Assembly: GCA_025352915.1 (NCBI GenBank)
Contig: JANXSA010000668.1
Location: forward strand, 1 to 11,564
Direction of reading: 5' to 3'
Source of the DNA: Rhodospirillales bacterium
GTDB taxonomy: Bacteria; Pseudomonadota; Alphaproteobacteria; Acetobacterales; Acetobacteraceae
Length of the DNA stretch: 11,564 bases
Shown here: positions 1-6,327 of the stretch, one piece after another
Position numbering within the stretch: the first letter of the stretch is position 1
How the letters are laid out: each line of letters starts with the position of its first letter
Translations under genes and position numbers: made by a program
The notes under the pieces: generated by a model
What the model was told of the DNA's origin: nothing
Seen by the model: only the letters and a program-made list of their open reading frames with translations
Databases searched by the model: none

Positions 1-18
1 TGAAGAAATTTTGCTTGC

Positions 19-537
19 ATGAGACACTTCAGTGTCTACCAGGAGTTCTTGGAAAGAGCGGATGCGATAACAAAGGATGTGGTGCGTTATGCTCCTGCGC
101 CAAACGCCGATCCGACGGGATTTAGGGCGAATCTGGCTGGATTACTATGTACCGCTTATGTTGCGGCTTTCGAATGCAGCACGAAAGAAATACTAATTTC
201 TTTCGCAAGAAGGACGCACGCTGTGCTCGGAAATTTTGTGGGCCACAATATGGATAGGATAAATGGGAGAATTAAAATAGAAAATCTAGCCAAAGATTAT
301 ATAAGACCGTTCGGTCAGAGGTATGAAGACAAATTTAAACAGCTCATTAAACAGGAAGAGGAGTCCATACTGAAAATAGAAAGAATGAGTGTCCGTAGTT
401 CGTACGATAATATTATTTCTTGGAGGAATGATTTCGCGCACAGCGGAAACCTGCTCGCTTCGCTGGAGGAAACCTCTCTTGCGTTTCCAATTGCAAAGCG
501 TATCATTTTTCAAGTTGACGCGGCCATGAGCATTTAG
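19..537 (+). CDS. HEPN-domain protein (RiboL-PSP / MAE_28990-like), putative ribonuclease
   Basis: A 172-residue, mostly helical protein. Near the C-terminus is S-W-R136-N-D-F-A-H141-S-G, matching the R-X4-6-H motif of HEPN domains, where Arg and His form the RNase active site. An N-terminal helical stretch (about 38-64) containing F51-E52 resembles the first helices of the RiboL-PSP-HEPN and MAE_28990-type families. Members with this motif are commonly RNA-cleaving toxins or phage-defence effectors, but no antitoxin or partner lies in the window. The ATG at 19 is preceded by an in-frame TGA at 1-3, so the start is well bounded; the ribosome site is weak (a GAAG near 2-5). Base composition is unlike the rest: positions 241-300 hold 19 G+C of 60, against about 43 of 60 in the neighbouring dehydratase gene. 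This suggests transfer. The HEPN call rests on the motif and helical pattern only. Confidence 0.7.
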   Translation: MRHFSVYQEFLERADAITKDVVRYAPAPNADPTGFRANLAGLLCTAYVAAFECSTKEILISFARRTHAVLGNFVGHNMDRINGRIKIENLAKDYIRPFGQRYEDKFKQLIKQEEESILKIERMSVRSSYDNIISWRNDFAHSGNLLASLEETSLAFPIAKRIIFQVDAAMSI

Positions 538-620
538 ATTCTGTCGCTTTGCTGATGCTGCGCTTCATGGTTGCCCAATGACAGAGGGCGCGAATTCCGA
601 TCAGTGGCCCAGCATCCGAG

Positions 621-689
621 TTTGGAGGCTTGTGGAAGTTGTAGGCTTCCAAAGCCGACGCCTTTGGTGGGTCCAGGACGGAGTCCTGG
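621..689. repeat. cluster of three adjacent or overlapping hairpins
   Basis: Three inverted repeats follow each other. GGAAG (634-638) pairs with CTTCC (646-650), with an alternative pairing of TTTGGA (621-626) and TCCAAA (648-653). CCAAAG (649-654) pairs with CTTTGG (662-667). CCAGGAC (673-679) pairs perfectly with GTCCTGG (683-689) around a GGA loop. The first and second overlap at 649-650, so they are mutually exclusive unless shortened. This type of sequence resembles intergenic repeats I recall from Acetobacteraceae, but a database count is needed. Confidence 0.6.
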
Positions 690-738
690 CCTTGCTTTGC
701 TTGGGTTGGTTGGGATCGGGAGGGGCGGGCTAAGCGTA

Positions 739-763
739 GGCCCTTCGCTTCGCTCAGGGTGAC
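739..763. repeat. short REP-like palindrome
   Basis: CCCT (741-744) pairs with AGGG (756-759) around a CGCTTCGC-type core, flanked by GG and GTGAC. The arrangement resembles a short palindromic repeat seen widely between genes in Proteobacteria. The family assignment is from memory and only one copy is present here. Confidence 0.45.
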
Positions 764-849
764 GGTCTGGGGGGCGTTGACACTTCGCCCGTGGGGCTGT
801 TCCAAGGTGAACTGCACCCTACGAAGGGGCTCGGAGGCTGTTTCGGGCC

Positions 850-957
850 GTGGATGAAGTTTCTTTGGTTCTTTCTTTTCAAAGAAAGAACGTGCTTGCT
901 TTGATTGGGGTTGGGCCAGAAGAGCCCCCCTCCGGCTCCCCCCGACCGCGGGGGGAG
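850..957. repeat. half-copy of the composite palindromic repeat (K-type hairpin plus G/C hairpin)
   Basis: The block has two parts. At 868-891 there is a perfect 11-bp stem (GTTCTTTCTTT / AAAGAAAGAAC) with a 2-nt loop, introduced by GGATGAAGT just as in the element ending at 8434. At 921-957, a 24-bp sequence starting AGAGCCCCCC is identical to the centre of the element at 6328-6484. Here it continues into a perfect 8-bp stem, CTCCCCCC (936-943) with GGGGGGAG (950-957). It lies 28 bp past the dehydratase stop codon. No run of T follows the stem on either strand, so it is not a textbook intrinsic terminator. Confidence 0.7.
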
Positions 958-985
958 AGAAGTATAAGAGCGGTATAGTGGGGCG

Positions 986-2524
986 CTACATCGTGGCGCC
1001 GATGACCCAGGGGGCGAATTCGGCGGCGCCGAAGTCGAAGGTTTCGCTTTTGGTTTGGGTACCGGAGGCGGTTTGGAGGAAGAGGTTGAAGATTTTCTGG
1101 CCGCATTCTTCGATGGATTCGGTGCCGTCGAGGATGGTTCCGCAGTTGATGTCCATGTCTTCTTCCATGTGCTGGAACATGGGCGTGTTGGTGGCGAGTT
1201 TGAGGGAGGGGGCGGGTTTGCAGCCGAAGACGCTGCCGCGCCCGGTGGTGAAGGCGACGAGGTTGGCGCCGCCGGCGACCTGGCCGGTGGCGGCGACGGG
1301 GTCGTAGCCTGGGGTGTCCATGAAGATGAAGCCTTTGCGGGTGGGGGCTTCGGCGTAGGCGACGACTTCGACCAGGTTGGTGCTGCCGGCTTTGGCCATG
1401 GCGCCGAGGGATTTTTCGAGGATTGTGGTGAGGCCGCCGGCTTTGTTGCCGGGGGAGGGGTTGGCGTCCATTTCAGCGCCGTTTCGGGCGGTGTATTCTT
1501 CCCACCAGCGCATGAGGGCTACGAGTTTTTCGCCGGTTTCGCGGTCTGGGGCGCGGCGGGTGAGGAGGTGTTCGGCGCCGTAGGTTTCGGGGGTTTCGGC
1601 GAGGATGACGCTGCCGCCGTGGCGGATGAGGATGTCGCTGGCGATGCCGAGGGCGGGGTTGGCGGAGACGCCGGAGTAGCCGTCGGAGCCGCCGCATTGC
1701 AGGGCGATGGTGAGTTCGCTGACGGGGACGGGTTCGCGGCGGATGTTGTTGGCTTCGGCGAGGACTTCGCGGACGAAGGCGATGGCGGCTTCGACGGTTT
1801 TGCGGGTGCCGCCCATTTCCTGGATGTCCATGGCGCGGAGGCGGCCGGCGAGTTTTTGTTCCTGGAGGAGGCCGGAGAGTTGGTTTACCTCGCAGCCGAG
1901 GCCGAGGACGATGACGGCGGCGAAGTTGGGGTGGCGGGCGTATCCGCCGAGGGTGCGGCGGAGGAGGGCTAAGGGTTCGCCGGCGGCCATGCCGCAGCCG
2001 GTTTTGTGGGTGAGGGCGACGACGCCGTCGACATTGGGGTAGTCGGCGAGGGGGTTGCGGCCGGAGATGGGGTCGCGGCGGAAGGCCATGGCGACGAGGT
2101 CGGCGACGTGGGCGGAGCAGTTCACGCTGGTGAGGATGCCGATGTAGTTGCGGGTGGCGACGCGGCCGTCGGCCCCGTTAAGGCCTGGGCGGCGGATGCC
2201 CATGAAGGTGGCGGGGGTGTTGGTGAAGTTGGTGGCGCGGGCGTCCACTCCGAAGGCGTAGTCGCGGGTGAAGTCGCCCATGCCGGTGTTGTGGGTGTGG
2301 ACGTGTTGGCCGGGGGCGATGTTGGTGGTGGCGAAGCCGATTATTTGACCGTAGCGGCGGATGGGTTGGCCCTGGGGGATGGGGCGGACGGCGACCTTGT
2401 GGCCGGCGGGGATGCGTTGGGTGGCCAGGGTGTTGGGGGCGATTTCGGTGCCGGGGAGGAGGGTGGAGCGGGCGATGACCACGGAGTCCTGATCGTTCAG
2501 GCGGATGGTGATGGGCGGGGCCAT
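986..2524 (-). CDS. UxaA/GarD-family sugar-acid dehydratase (altronate or galactarate dehydratase-like)
   Basis: A 512-residue, full-length member of the altronate/galactarate dehydratase family, which removes water from aldonic or aldaric acids to give 2-keto-3-deoxy acids, usually with Fe2+. Residues 1-95 form the SAF-type N-terminal domain with its H-T-H-N motif (76-79). The catalytic part shows T-R-N-Y (124-127), H-K-T-G-C-G (173-178), C-G-G-S-D-G-Y-S-G (277-285), G-A-E-H-L-L-T-R-R-A (316-325), G-N-K-A-G-G (359-364) and a run around D403-T-P-G-Y-D-P that leads to G-C-K-P (434-437). Length lies between E. coli UxaA (about 495) and GarD (about 523). The ATG at 2522-2524 has a GGAG at 2532-2535. 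The upstream aldolase gene points the same way, 209 bp away, and would act on the product. Substrate cannot be decided from sequence. Confidence 0.88.
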   Translation of the reverse strand: MAPPITIRLNDQDSVVIARSTLLPGTEIAPNTLATQRIPAGHKVAVRPIPQGQPIRRYGQIIGFATTNIAPGQHVHTHNTGMGDFTRDYAFGVDARATNFTNTPATFMGIRRPGLNGADGRVATRNYIGILTSVNCSAHVADLVAMAFRRDPISGRNPLADYPNVDGVVALTHKTGCGMAAGEPLALLRRTLGGYARHPNFAAVIVLGLGCEVNQLSGLLQEQKLAGRLRAMDIQEMGGTRKTVEAAIAFVREVLAEANNIRREPVPVSELTIALQCGGSDGYSGVSANPALGIASDILIRHGGSVILAETPETYGAEHLLTRRAPDRETGEKLVALMRWWEEYTARNGAEMDANPSPGNKAGGLTTILEKSLGAMAKAGSTNLVEVVAYAEAPTRKGFIFMDTPGYDPVAATGQVAGGANLVAFTTGRGSVFGCKPAPSLKLATNTPMFQHMEEDMDINCGTILDGTESIEECGQKIFNLFLQTASGTQTKSETFDFGAAEFAPWVIGATM

Positions 2525-2630
2525 TTGGGTGCTCCAAGGGAAGAGGAAGACTGGGGCCGGCGGTCCCAGACCCCATTACTTAAGAAACTGCGCGCCACAC
2601 TATTGGCCTATTGGGTGCTGGCACGAAGAT

Positions 2631-2654
2631 TCGGATGGCGCTTCGCTTATCCGA
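2631..2654. repeat. REP-like palindrome
   Basis: TCGGAT (2631-2636) pairs with ATCCGA (2649-2654), and an inner GCG (2638-2640) pairs with CGC (2644-2646) around CTT, giving a two-step stem. The element is followed by CCTAC. This pattern resembles a short palindromic repeat common between genes in Proteobacteria, similar in architecture to REP elements. It sits in the gap between aldolase and dehydratase genes. Confidence 0.55.
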
Positions 2655-2700
2655 CCTACGAGTCGTCGGTGTTCTTGGCGTCTGGCTTAGGTCATGAGGG

Positions 2701-2723
2701 TCCAGGGGGCTCGGCCCCCTGGA
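2701..2723. terminator. strong G/C hairpin just downstream of the aldolase gene
   Basis: TCCAGGGGGC (2701-2710) and GCCCCCTGGA (2714-2723) form a perfect 10-bp stem with a 3-nt TCG loop. It begins 10 bp past the aldolase stop codon, the expected place for a terminator or a 3'-end-stabilising hairpin. On the minus strand no T run follows, so Rho-independent termination is uncertain. It could instead lower expression of the following dehydratase gene by attenuating the shared transcript. CCAGG...CCTGG hairpins of similar form occur at 673-689. Confidence 0.5.
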
Positions 2724-2733
2724 ATCTCTTGGC

Positions 2734-3510
2734 TTAGGCTAGGCCTTTGCTGGCCTTGCGGGTCTCGGCGATGCAGGATTTGGCGTAGGTTGCCATCATG
2801 CCGCTGTCGTTCATCAGGGTGGTGAGGCGGAAGCCGCGGGCGATGCATTTGGCGGCGTCGGCGGCGCCGGAGGTGTGGATGCCGGCGTAGATGCCGCGGG
2901 ATTGGCAGGCTTTGAGGAGTTTATCGTAGATCTTCAGGATTTCGGGTTCGTCGCGGTCGAGTTTGGGGGGGAGGCCGTAGGAGAGGCCGAGGTCGGAGGG
3001 GCCGACATAGATACCGGCGATGCCTTCGACGTCGAGGATGGCGTCGAGGTTTTTGATCGCGGTTTTGGTTTCGATCATCGGGATGCAGAGCGTTTCGGTG
3101 TTGGCGGTTTTTTGGTAGCTGGTGGCTTCGCCGTACATGCCGGCGCGGAAGGGGCCGTTGGAGCGGGCGCCGAGGTCTGGGTATTTGGCGTATTGGACGA
3201 AGGCTTCCGCTTCTTTCTTGGTGTTGATCATCGGGCAGATGACGCCCATGGCGCCGGCGTCCAGGACTTTGCCGATGATGCCTGGTTCGTTCCAGGGGAC
3301 GCGGACCATGGGGGTGACGGGGTGGGCCTGCATGGCTTGGAAGCATTGGAGCATGGACATGAAGTCCTGGGCGCCGTGCTGCATGTCTACGGTGACGCTG
3401 TCGAAGCCGGACTGGGCCATGACTTCGGCGGAGAAGCCGGAGGGGATGGCGAGCCAGGCGTTCATGACGGCCTTGCCGGATGCCCAGATTTTCGCGACTT
3501 TGGTTGGCAT
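2734..3510 (-). CDS. HpcH/HpaI-family class II aldolase (2-keto-3-deoxy acid aldolase)
   Basis: A 258-residue cytoplasmic TIM-barrel aldolase of the HpcH/HpaI/GarL/RhmA family, which splits 2-keto-3-deoxy (or 4-hydroxy-2-keto) acids into pyruvate and an aldehyde with a divalent metal. Visible family residues: H45 (V-D-M-Q-H-G, general base), R70 (M-V-R-V-P-W-N, pyruvate carboxylate), G77 and G80 in the following P-G-I-I-G loop, metal ligands E147 (I-P-M-I-E-T) and D173 (G-P-S-D-L-G), and the C-P-M-I-N loop at 92-96. Q44 replaces the Glu found in HpaI and GarL. The ATG at 3508-3510 has a good GGGAG site (3521-3525). The gene is divergent from the lactonase (67 bp apart) and lies upstream of the dehydratase, fitting successive steps of one pathway. 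The exact substrate (for example 5-keto-4-deoxyglucarate or keto-deoxyrhamnonate) is open. Confidence 0.88.
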   Translation of the reverse strand: MPTKVAKIWASGKAVMNAWLAIPSGFSAEVMAQSGFDSVTVDMQHGAQDFMSMLQCFQAMQAHPVTPMVRVPWNEPGIIGKVLDAGAMGVICPMINTKKEAEAFVQYAKYPDLGARSNGPFRAGMYGEATSYQKTANTETLCIPMIETKTAIKNLDAILDVEGIAGIYVGPSDLGLSYGLPPKLDRDEPEILKIYDKLLKACQSRGIYAGIHTSGAADAAKCIARGFRLTTLMNDSGMMATYAKSCIAETRKASKGLA

Positions 3511-3577
3511 TGTGGTGTTTCTCCCGTGGATTTGGTGGGGAAACGCTAGGCTGCGGGTGCCTGGGGGTCAAATCGGG
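3511..3577. promoter_or_regulatory. divergent control region between aldolase and lactonase genes
   Basis: Only 67 bp separate two divergent starts, so both promoters must lie here or overlap the genes. An imperfect inverted repeat lies at 3517-3544: GTTTC (3517-3521) with GAAAC (3540-3544), plus CCC (3523-3525) with GGG (3537-3539), and one unpaired T. It overlaps the aldolase ribosome site and could be an operator for a regulator not in the window. I could not assign convincing -35/-10 boxes. Confidence 0.35.
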
Positions 3578-4498
3578 ATGGCGTTGTATGGCGGGCGGGT
3601 GATCGATGCGCATCACCATTTGTGGGATTTGGCGCTGGGGCGGCATCCTTGGATTACTGGGGGTGATCCGGCGATGGCGTCGTTGGGGAATTTGGATTTC
3701 CTGCGGTCGGATTATCTGGCGGCGGATTATTTGCGGGATGTGGGGGAGACGAATTTCGCTGGCAGCGTGCATGTGGAGGCGGCTTGGGATCGGGGGGATG
3801 ATCCCGTGGCGGAGACGCGGTGGTTGATGTCGATTGATCGGTCGCGAGGGGTGGCTGCGCGGTTGGTGGGGTTTGTGGCGCTGGAAGCGGCGGATGTGGC
3901 GGAGCGGTTGGCGGCGCATCGGGCGGCGGGGCCGGTGGTGGGGGTGAGGGAGACGATCCGGTGGCATCCTGATCCGGCGCGGCGGTGGGCGGCGGCGGGG
4001 GTTTTGGACCGGGCGGATAAGCGGCGCGGGATTGCGGCGTTGGCGCGGGCGGGGATGCTGCTGGAGGTGCTGATGAACCCGTATCAGAGTGAGGATGTGG
4101 CGCGGTTGGCGCGGGATTTTCCGGGGTTGCAGATCGTGGTGAACCATTGCGCTTCGCCGATGGATCGGGATGCGGCGGGGCTGGTGCGGTGGCGGGACGG
4201 GCTGGCGCTGATGGCATCGTGTCCGAATGTGGCGATCAAGGTGTCGAATTTCGGGGCTTATGCGGCGGATCGGTCGGCGGAGGGGTTGCGGGGGGCGGTG
4301 ATGATTTGTGTGGAGGCGTTCGGGGCTGGGCGGTCGATGTTTGGGACGGATTATCCGGTGGGGCGGCGGGCGTTGGGGTTTGGCGAGAACGTGGTGGGGT
4401 TTGCGGCGGCGATTGCGGATTTTTCGGCGGATGAGCAGCGGGCGTTGTTCCATGACAATGCGCGACGGATTTACCGGTTTGATGCGGTGGTGGGGTAG
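3578..4498 (+). CDS. COG3618-type amidohydrolase, probable sugar lactonase or lactone isomerase
   Basis: The 306-residue protein belongs to the amidohydrolase-2 branch (COG3618) of TIM-barrel metal hydrolases, which includes fuconolactonase, rhamnonolactonase-type enzymes and Agrobacterium D-galactarolactone isomerase. Motifs in order: V-I-D10-A-H12-H-H14-L-W (H-x-H metal site), H66 in V-H-V-E, R124 in G-V-R-E-T, N189-H190-C191, K221-V-S, and the catalytic Asp D258 in F-G-T-D-Y-P-V, ending with N294-A-R-R-I-Y. I chose the ATG at 3578 because the conserved fold starts a few residues later; the frame stays open leftward to 3122, but that part is antisense to the aldolase and shows no domain. 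It probably supplies the open sugar acid to the dehydratase and aldolase. Its codons are strongly G-ending: 3901-3960 has 35 G and 12 C. Confidence 0.85.
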   Translation: MALYGGRVIDAHHHLWDLALGRHPWITGGDPAMASLGNLDFLRSDYLAADYLRDVGETNFAGSVHVEAAWDRGDDPVAETRWLMSIDRSRGVAARLVGFVALEAADVAERLAAHRAAGPVVGVRETIRWHPDPARRWAAAGVLDRADKRRGIAALARAGMLLEVLMNPYQSEDVARLARDFPGLQIVVNHCASPMDRDAAGLVRWRDGLALMASCPNVAIKVSNFGAYAADRSAEGLRGAVMICVEAFGAGRSMFGTDYPVGRRALGFGENVVGFAAAIADFSADEQRALFHDNARRIYRFDAVVG

Positions 4499-4511
4499 AG
4501 GGAGAAAATAG

Positions 4512-4534
4512 GCAAGCAAGCAAGCAAGCAAGCA
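4512..4534. repeat. GCAA tetranucleotide tandem repeat
   Basis: Five full GCAA units (4512-4531) are followed by GCA. It forms the outer edge of the left arm of the fold-back element. The matching right arm (4688-4695) has only about two CTTG units, so the left copy looks expanded by slippage, and its length may vary between strains. Confidence 0.8.
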
Positions 4535-4695
4535 GAAGATTCACCACAAAGACACAGAGACACGGAGGAGTAAGGCAAGGGAGGAGGAAGAAGTTCTGAT
4601 ACGACGGCGATGTCGTGCTGTCGTTGCGATTTTTCTTCTCCCTTCTATTCTTCTCCGTGTCTCTGTGTCTCTGTGGTAAATCTTCTGCTTGCTTG
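4525..4695. repeat. long fold-back (inverted-repeat) element, MITE-like
   Basis: Left arm 4525-4567 and right arm 4653-4695 are reverse complements over 43 positions with two differences (4542 and 4549 of the left arm). Similarity continues inward, imperfectly, through purine-rich 4568-4592 and pyrimidine-rich 4632-4652. The centre contains ACGAC (4601-4605) pairing with GTCGT (4612-4616). The arm core of repeated CACAGAGA units resembles a dispersed repeat I recall from several bacterial genomes. It encodes no protein. It fills the gap between the convergent lactonase and acyl-CoA ligase genes and would make a very stable RNA hairpin from either side, so it may end both transcripts. Confidence 0.8.
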
Positions 4696-4708
4696 TCTTC
4701 AGTCGCCC

Positions 4709-6256
4709 TCAGCTGACCTGCTTGGCATGCCCTTTCCAGAACGGCTCGCGCAGGACGGTTTTGAGGACTTTGCCGGCGCCGGAGAGGGGCAATGACTCGG
4801 CGCGGATGTCGACGCTGCGCGGGATTTTGTAGCTGGCGATCAGGGTGCGGCAATGGGCGATCACGGCGTCAGGCGTGATTTCGCGGCCGGGGCGGGGGAC
4901 GACGATGGCGTGGACGGCTTCGCCCCATTTTTCGTCGGGGATGCCGATGACGGCGACTTCGGCGACGCCGTCCAGGGTGGAGATGGCGCTTTCGACTTCG
5001 GCGGAATAGATGTTTTCGCCGCCGGAGATGATCATGTCCTTGAAGCGGTCGACGATATAGACGTAGCCGTCCTCGTCCATCGTGCCGCCGTCGCCGCTGT
5101 GGTACCAGCCGTCGCGCAGGGCGGCGGCGCTGGCGTCGGGCAGGTTCCAGTAGCCGAGCATGATGTTGGGGCCGCGGATCTGGACCTCGCCGACGGTGCC
5201 GCGGGGGAGTTCGACGTCGTTGGCGTCGGCGATGCGGATATCGACCAGCAGGGCCGGGAGGCCGCAGCTTTGGGCGCGGCGGCCGGTGGGTTCCGGCTGG
5301 TGGCGGTCCATGCTGGTGACGATGGGGGAGGCTTCGGTCATGCCGTAGACGTGCAGGAGCCGAACGCCGGGCATGGTCTGTTTGGCTTTTTGCAGCACCG
5401 CGTCGGGCATGGGCGAGGCGCCGTAGGGGATCAGGCGCAGGGAGGAGATGTCGTATTTACCGATGTCGGGATGGTTGGCGGTGGCGTTGGCCATGGTGGG
5501 GACGAGCAGGCAGTTGGTCACGCGGTGGCGCTGGATTTCGGTCAGCAGTTCGGTGGGGTCGAAGCGCGGGATGAAGACGTGGGTGCCGGCGACGATGGTG
5601 ATGGCGAAGGTGGAGGCGGCGTCGGCCAAGTGGAACATCGGGCCGGAGTGGATGTAGACGGTGTCATAGCGGTAGTCCCAGGCTGGGATGACCATGGCGG
5701 CGTTGGCGACCAGGTTGCGGTGGGTCAGCATCACGCCCTTTGAGCGGCCGGTGGTGCCGCCGGTGTAGAAGATGCCGGCCACGTCGTTGTCACCGGCGTC
5801 ACCGAAGCCGGGGGGGCGGTCGGCCAGGAGGGCTTCCCAGGGGATCATGCCGGCGGGGGTTGCGGCCTCGCCGATGTGGATGATGTGGGTGACGCTGTCG
5901 ATCTGGCCGGTCAGCTGGGCGGGCAATCCGGCGAAATTGTCGTCGACGATCAGGGCGCGGGCGCCACTGTCCTGGAGCATGAAGGCGACTTCGGGCGGGG
6001 CGAGGCGGGTGTTCAGCGGGACCATGATCGCGCCGAGGCCGGGGATGGCATACATCGCCTCCCAGTAGCGGTCGCTGTTGAGCGCCATGATGGCAATGCG
6101 GTCGCCGCGGGCGAGGCCGATTCGGTGCAGGCCGCCGGCGATGCGGGCGATGCGCTCGGCGACCTGGGCCCAGGTGAAGCGGCGGTCGCGGAAGATGGTC
6201 GCGGTGCCGTGCGCGTTGGTGGTGACGGCGCGATTCAGGCCCTGGATCAATTGCAT
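4709..6256 (-). CDS. AMP-forming acyl-CoA synthetase (ANL superfamily)
   Basis: A 515-residue adenylate-forming ligase, converting a carboxylic acid, ATP and CoA to acyl-CoA, AMP and PPi. The large N-domain shows the P-loop Y-T-G-G-T-T-G-R-S-K-G (164-174), the substrate/ATP motif Y-G-M-T-E (304-308) and H-S-G-D (386-389), where D389 should bind ribose. The hinge follows at R404-F-K406 and the A8 motif S-G-G-E-N-I-Y (411-417). The small C-domain ends with L-S-G-A-G-K496, the catalytic lysine. It resembles medium/long-chain or aromatic-acid ligases; the acid is not predictable. The open frame continues to 6418, but that part is repeat sequence, and a GGGGAG (6265-6270) lies 8 nt before the ATG at 6254-6256. 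The gene converges on the lactonase. A link to the sugar-acid genes is unproven. Confidence 0.9.
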   Translation of the reverse strand: MQLIQGLNRAVTTNAHGTATIFRDRRFTWAQVAERIARIAGGLHRIGLARGDRIAIMALNSDRYWEAMYAIPGLGAIMVPLNTRLAPPEVAFMLQDSGARALIVDDNFAGLPAQLTGQIDSVTHIIHIGEAATPAGMIPWEALLADRPPGFGDAGDNDVAGIFYTGGTTGRSKGVMLTHRNLVANAAMVIPAWDYRYDTVYIHSGPMFHLADAASTFAITIVAGTHVFIPRFDPTELLTEIQRHRVTNCLLVPTMANATANHPDIGKYDISSLRLIPYGASPMPDAVLQKAKQTMPGVRLLHVYGMTEASPIVTSMDRHQPEPTGRRAQSCGLPALLVDIRIADANDVELPRGTVGEVQIRGPNIMLGYWNLPDASAAALRDGWYHSGDGGTMDEDGYVYIVDRFKDMIISGGENIYSAEVESAISTLDGVAEVAVIGIPDEKWGEAVHAIVVPRPGREITPDAVIAHCRTLIASYKIPRSVDIRAESLPLSGAGKVLKTVLREPFWKGHAKQVS

Positions 6257-6264
6257 ATGGACGG

Positions 6265-6270
6265 CTCCCC
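6265..6270 (-). promoter_or_regulatory. ribosome binding site fixing the acyl-CoA ligase start
   Basis: On the minus strand GGGGAG lies 8 nt before the ATG at 6254-6256. This supports a start at M-Q-L-I-Q rather than the longer frame running into the repeat. A second in-frame ATG at 6296-6298 has GGAG only 2 nt away, which is too close for normal use. Confidence 0.7.
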
Positions 6271-6327
6271 GGCTTTTCTTGGTGGTGCGAGGGTACATCA
6301 CTCCGGGCGGGGGGGAAGAAGGAAGGT

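Larger units (their letters stand above)
538..985. other. gene-free spacer packed with short palindromic repeats
   Basis: I see no credible gene in these 448 bp between the convergent HEPN and dehydratase genes. Open frames across it lack family features and are made of repeat sequence. It holds at least six potential hairpins in a row, listed separately, several of them relatives of elements elsewhere in the window. It could combine termination for both flanking genes with an accumulation site for REP-like sequences. Confidence 0.75.

Noticed and set aside
503..817. 104-residue minus-strand open frame in the left spacer
   Set aside because: It is made of palindromic repeats and runs into the end of the HEPN gene. 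The same kind of translated repeat is often mis-annotated as a hypothetical protein.
621..957. CRISPR array
   Set aside because: The repeats differ from one another and there is no regular repeat-spacer periodicity or cas gene.
1055..1972. 305-residue plus-strand open frame opposite the dehydratase
   Set aside because: Composition is dominated by Gly, Ala, Glu, Asp, Val and Phe, as expected for antisense of a high-G+C gene, with no domain features. The minus strand holds the clear UxaA-family protein.
3122..3577. N-terminal extension of the lactonase
   Set aside because: It is antisense to the aldolase coding region and its start, and carries no recognisable domain; the family fold begins just after 3578.
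2921..4531. 536-residue minus-strand open frame across the lactonase and aldolase region
   Set aside because: Rich in Arg, Pro and His, a typical shadow translation. It overlaps two well-supported genes on both strands.
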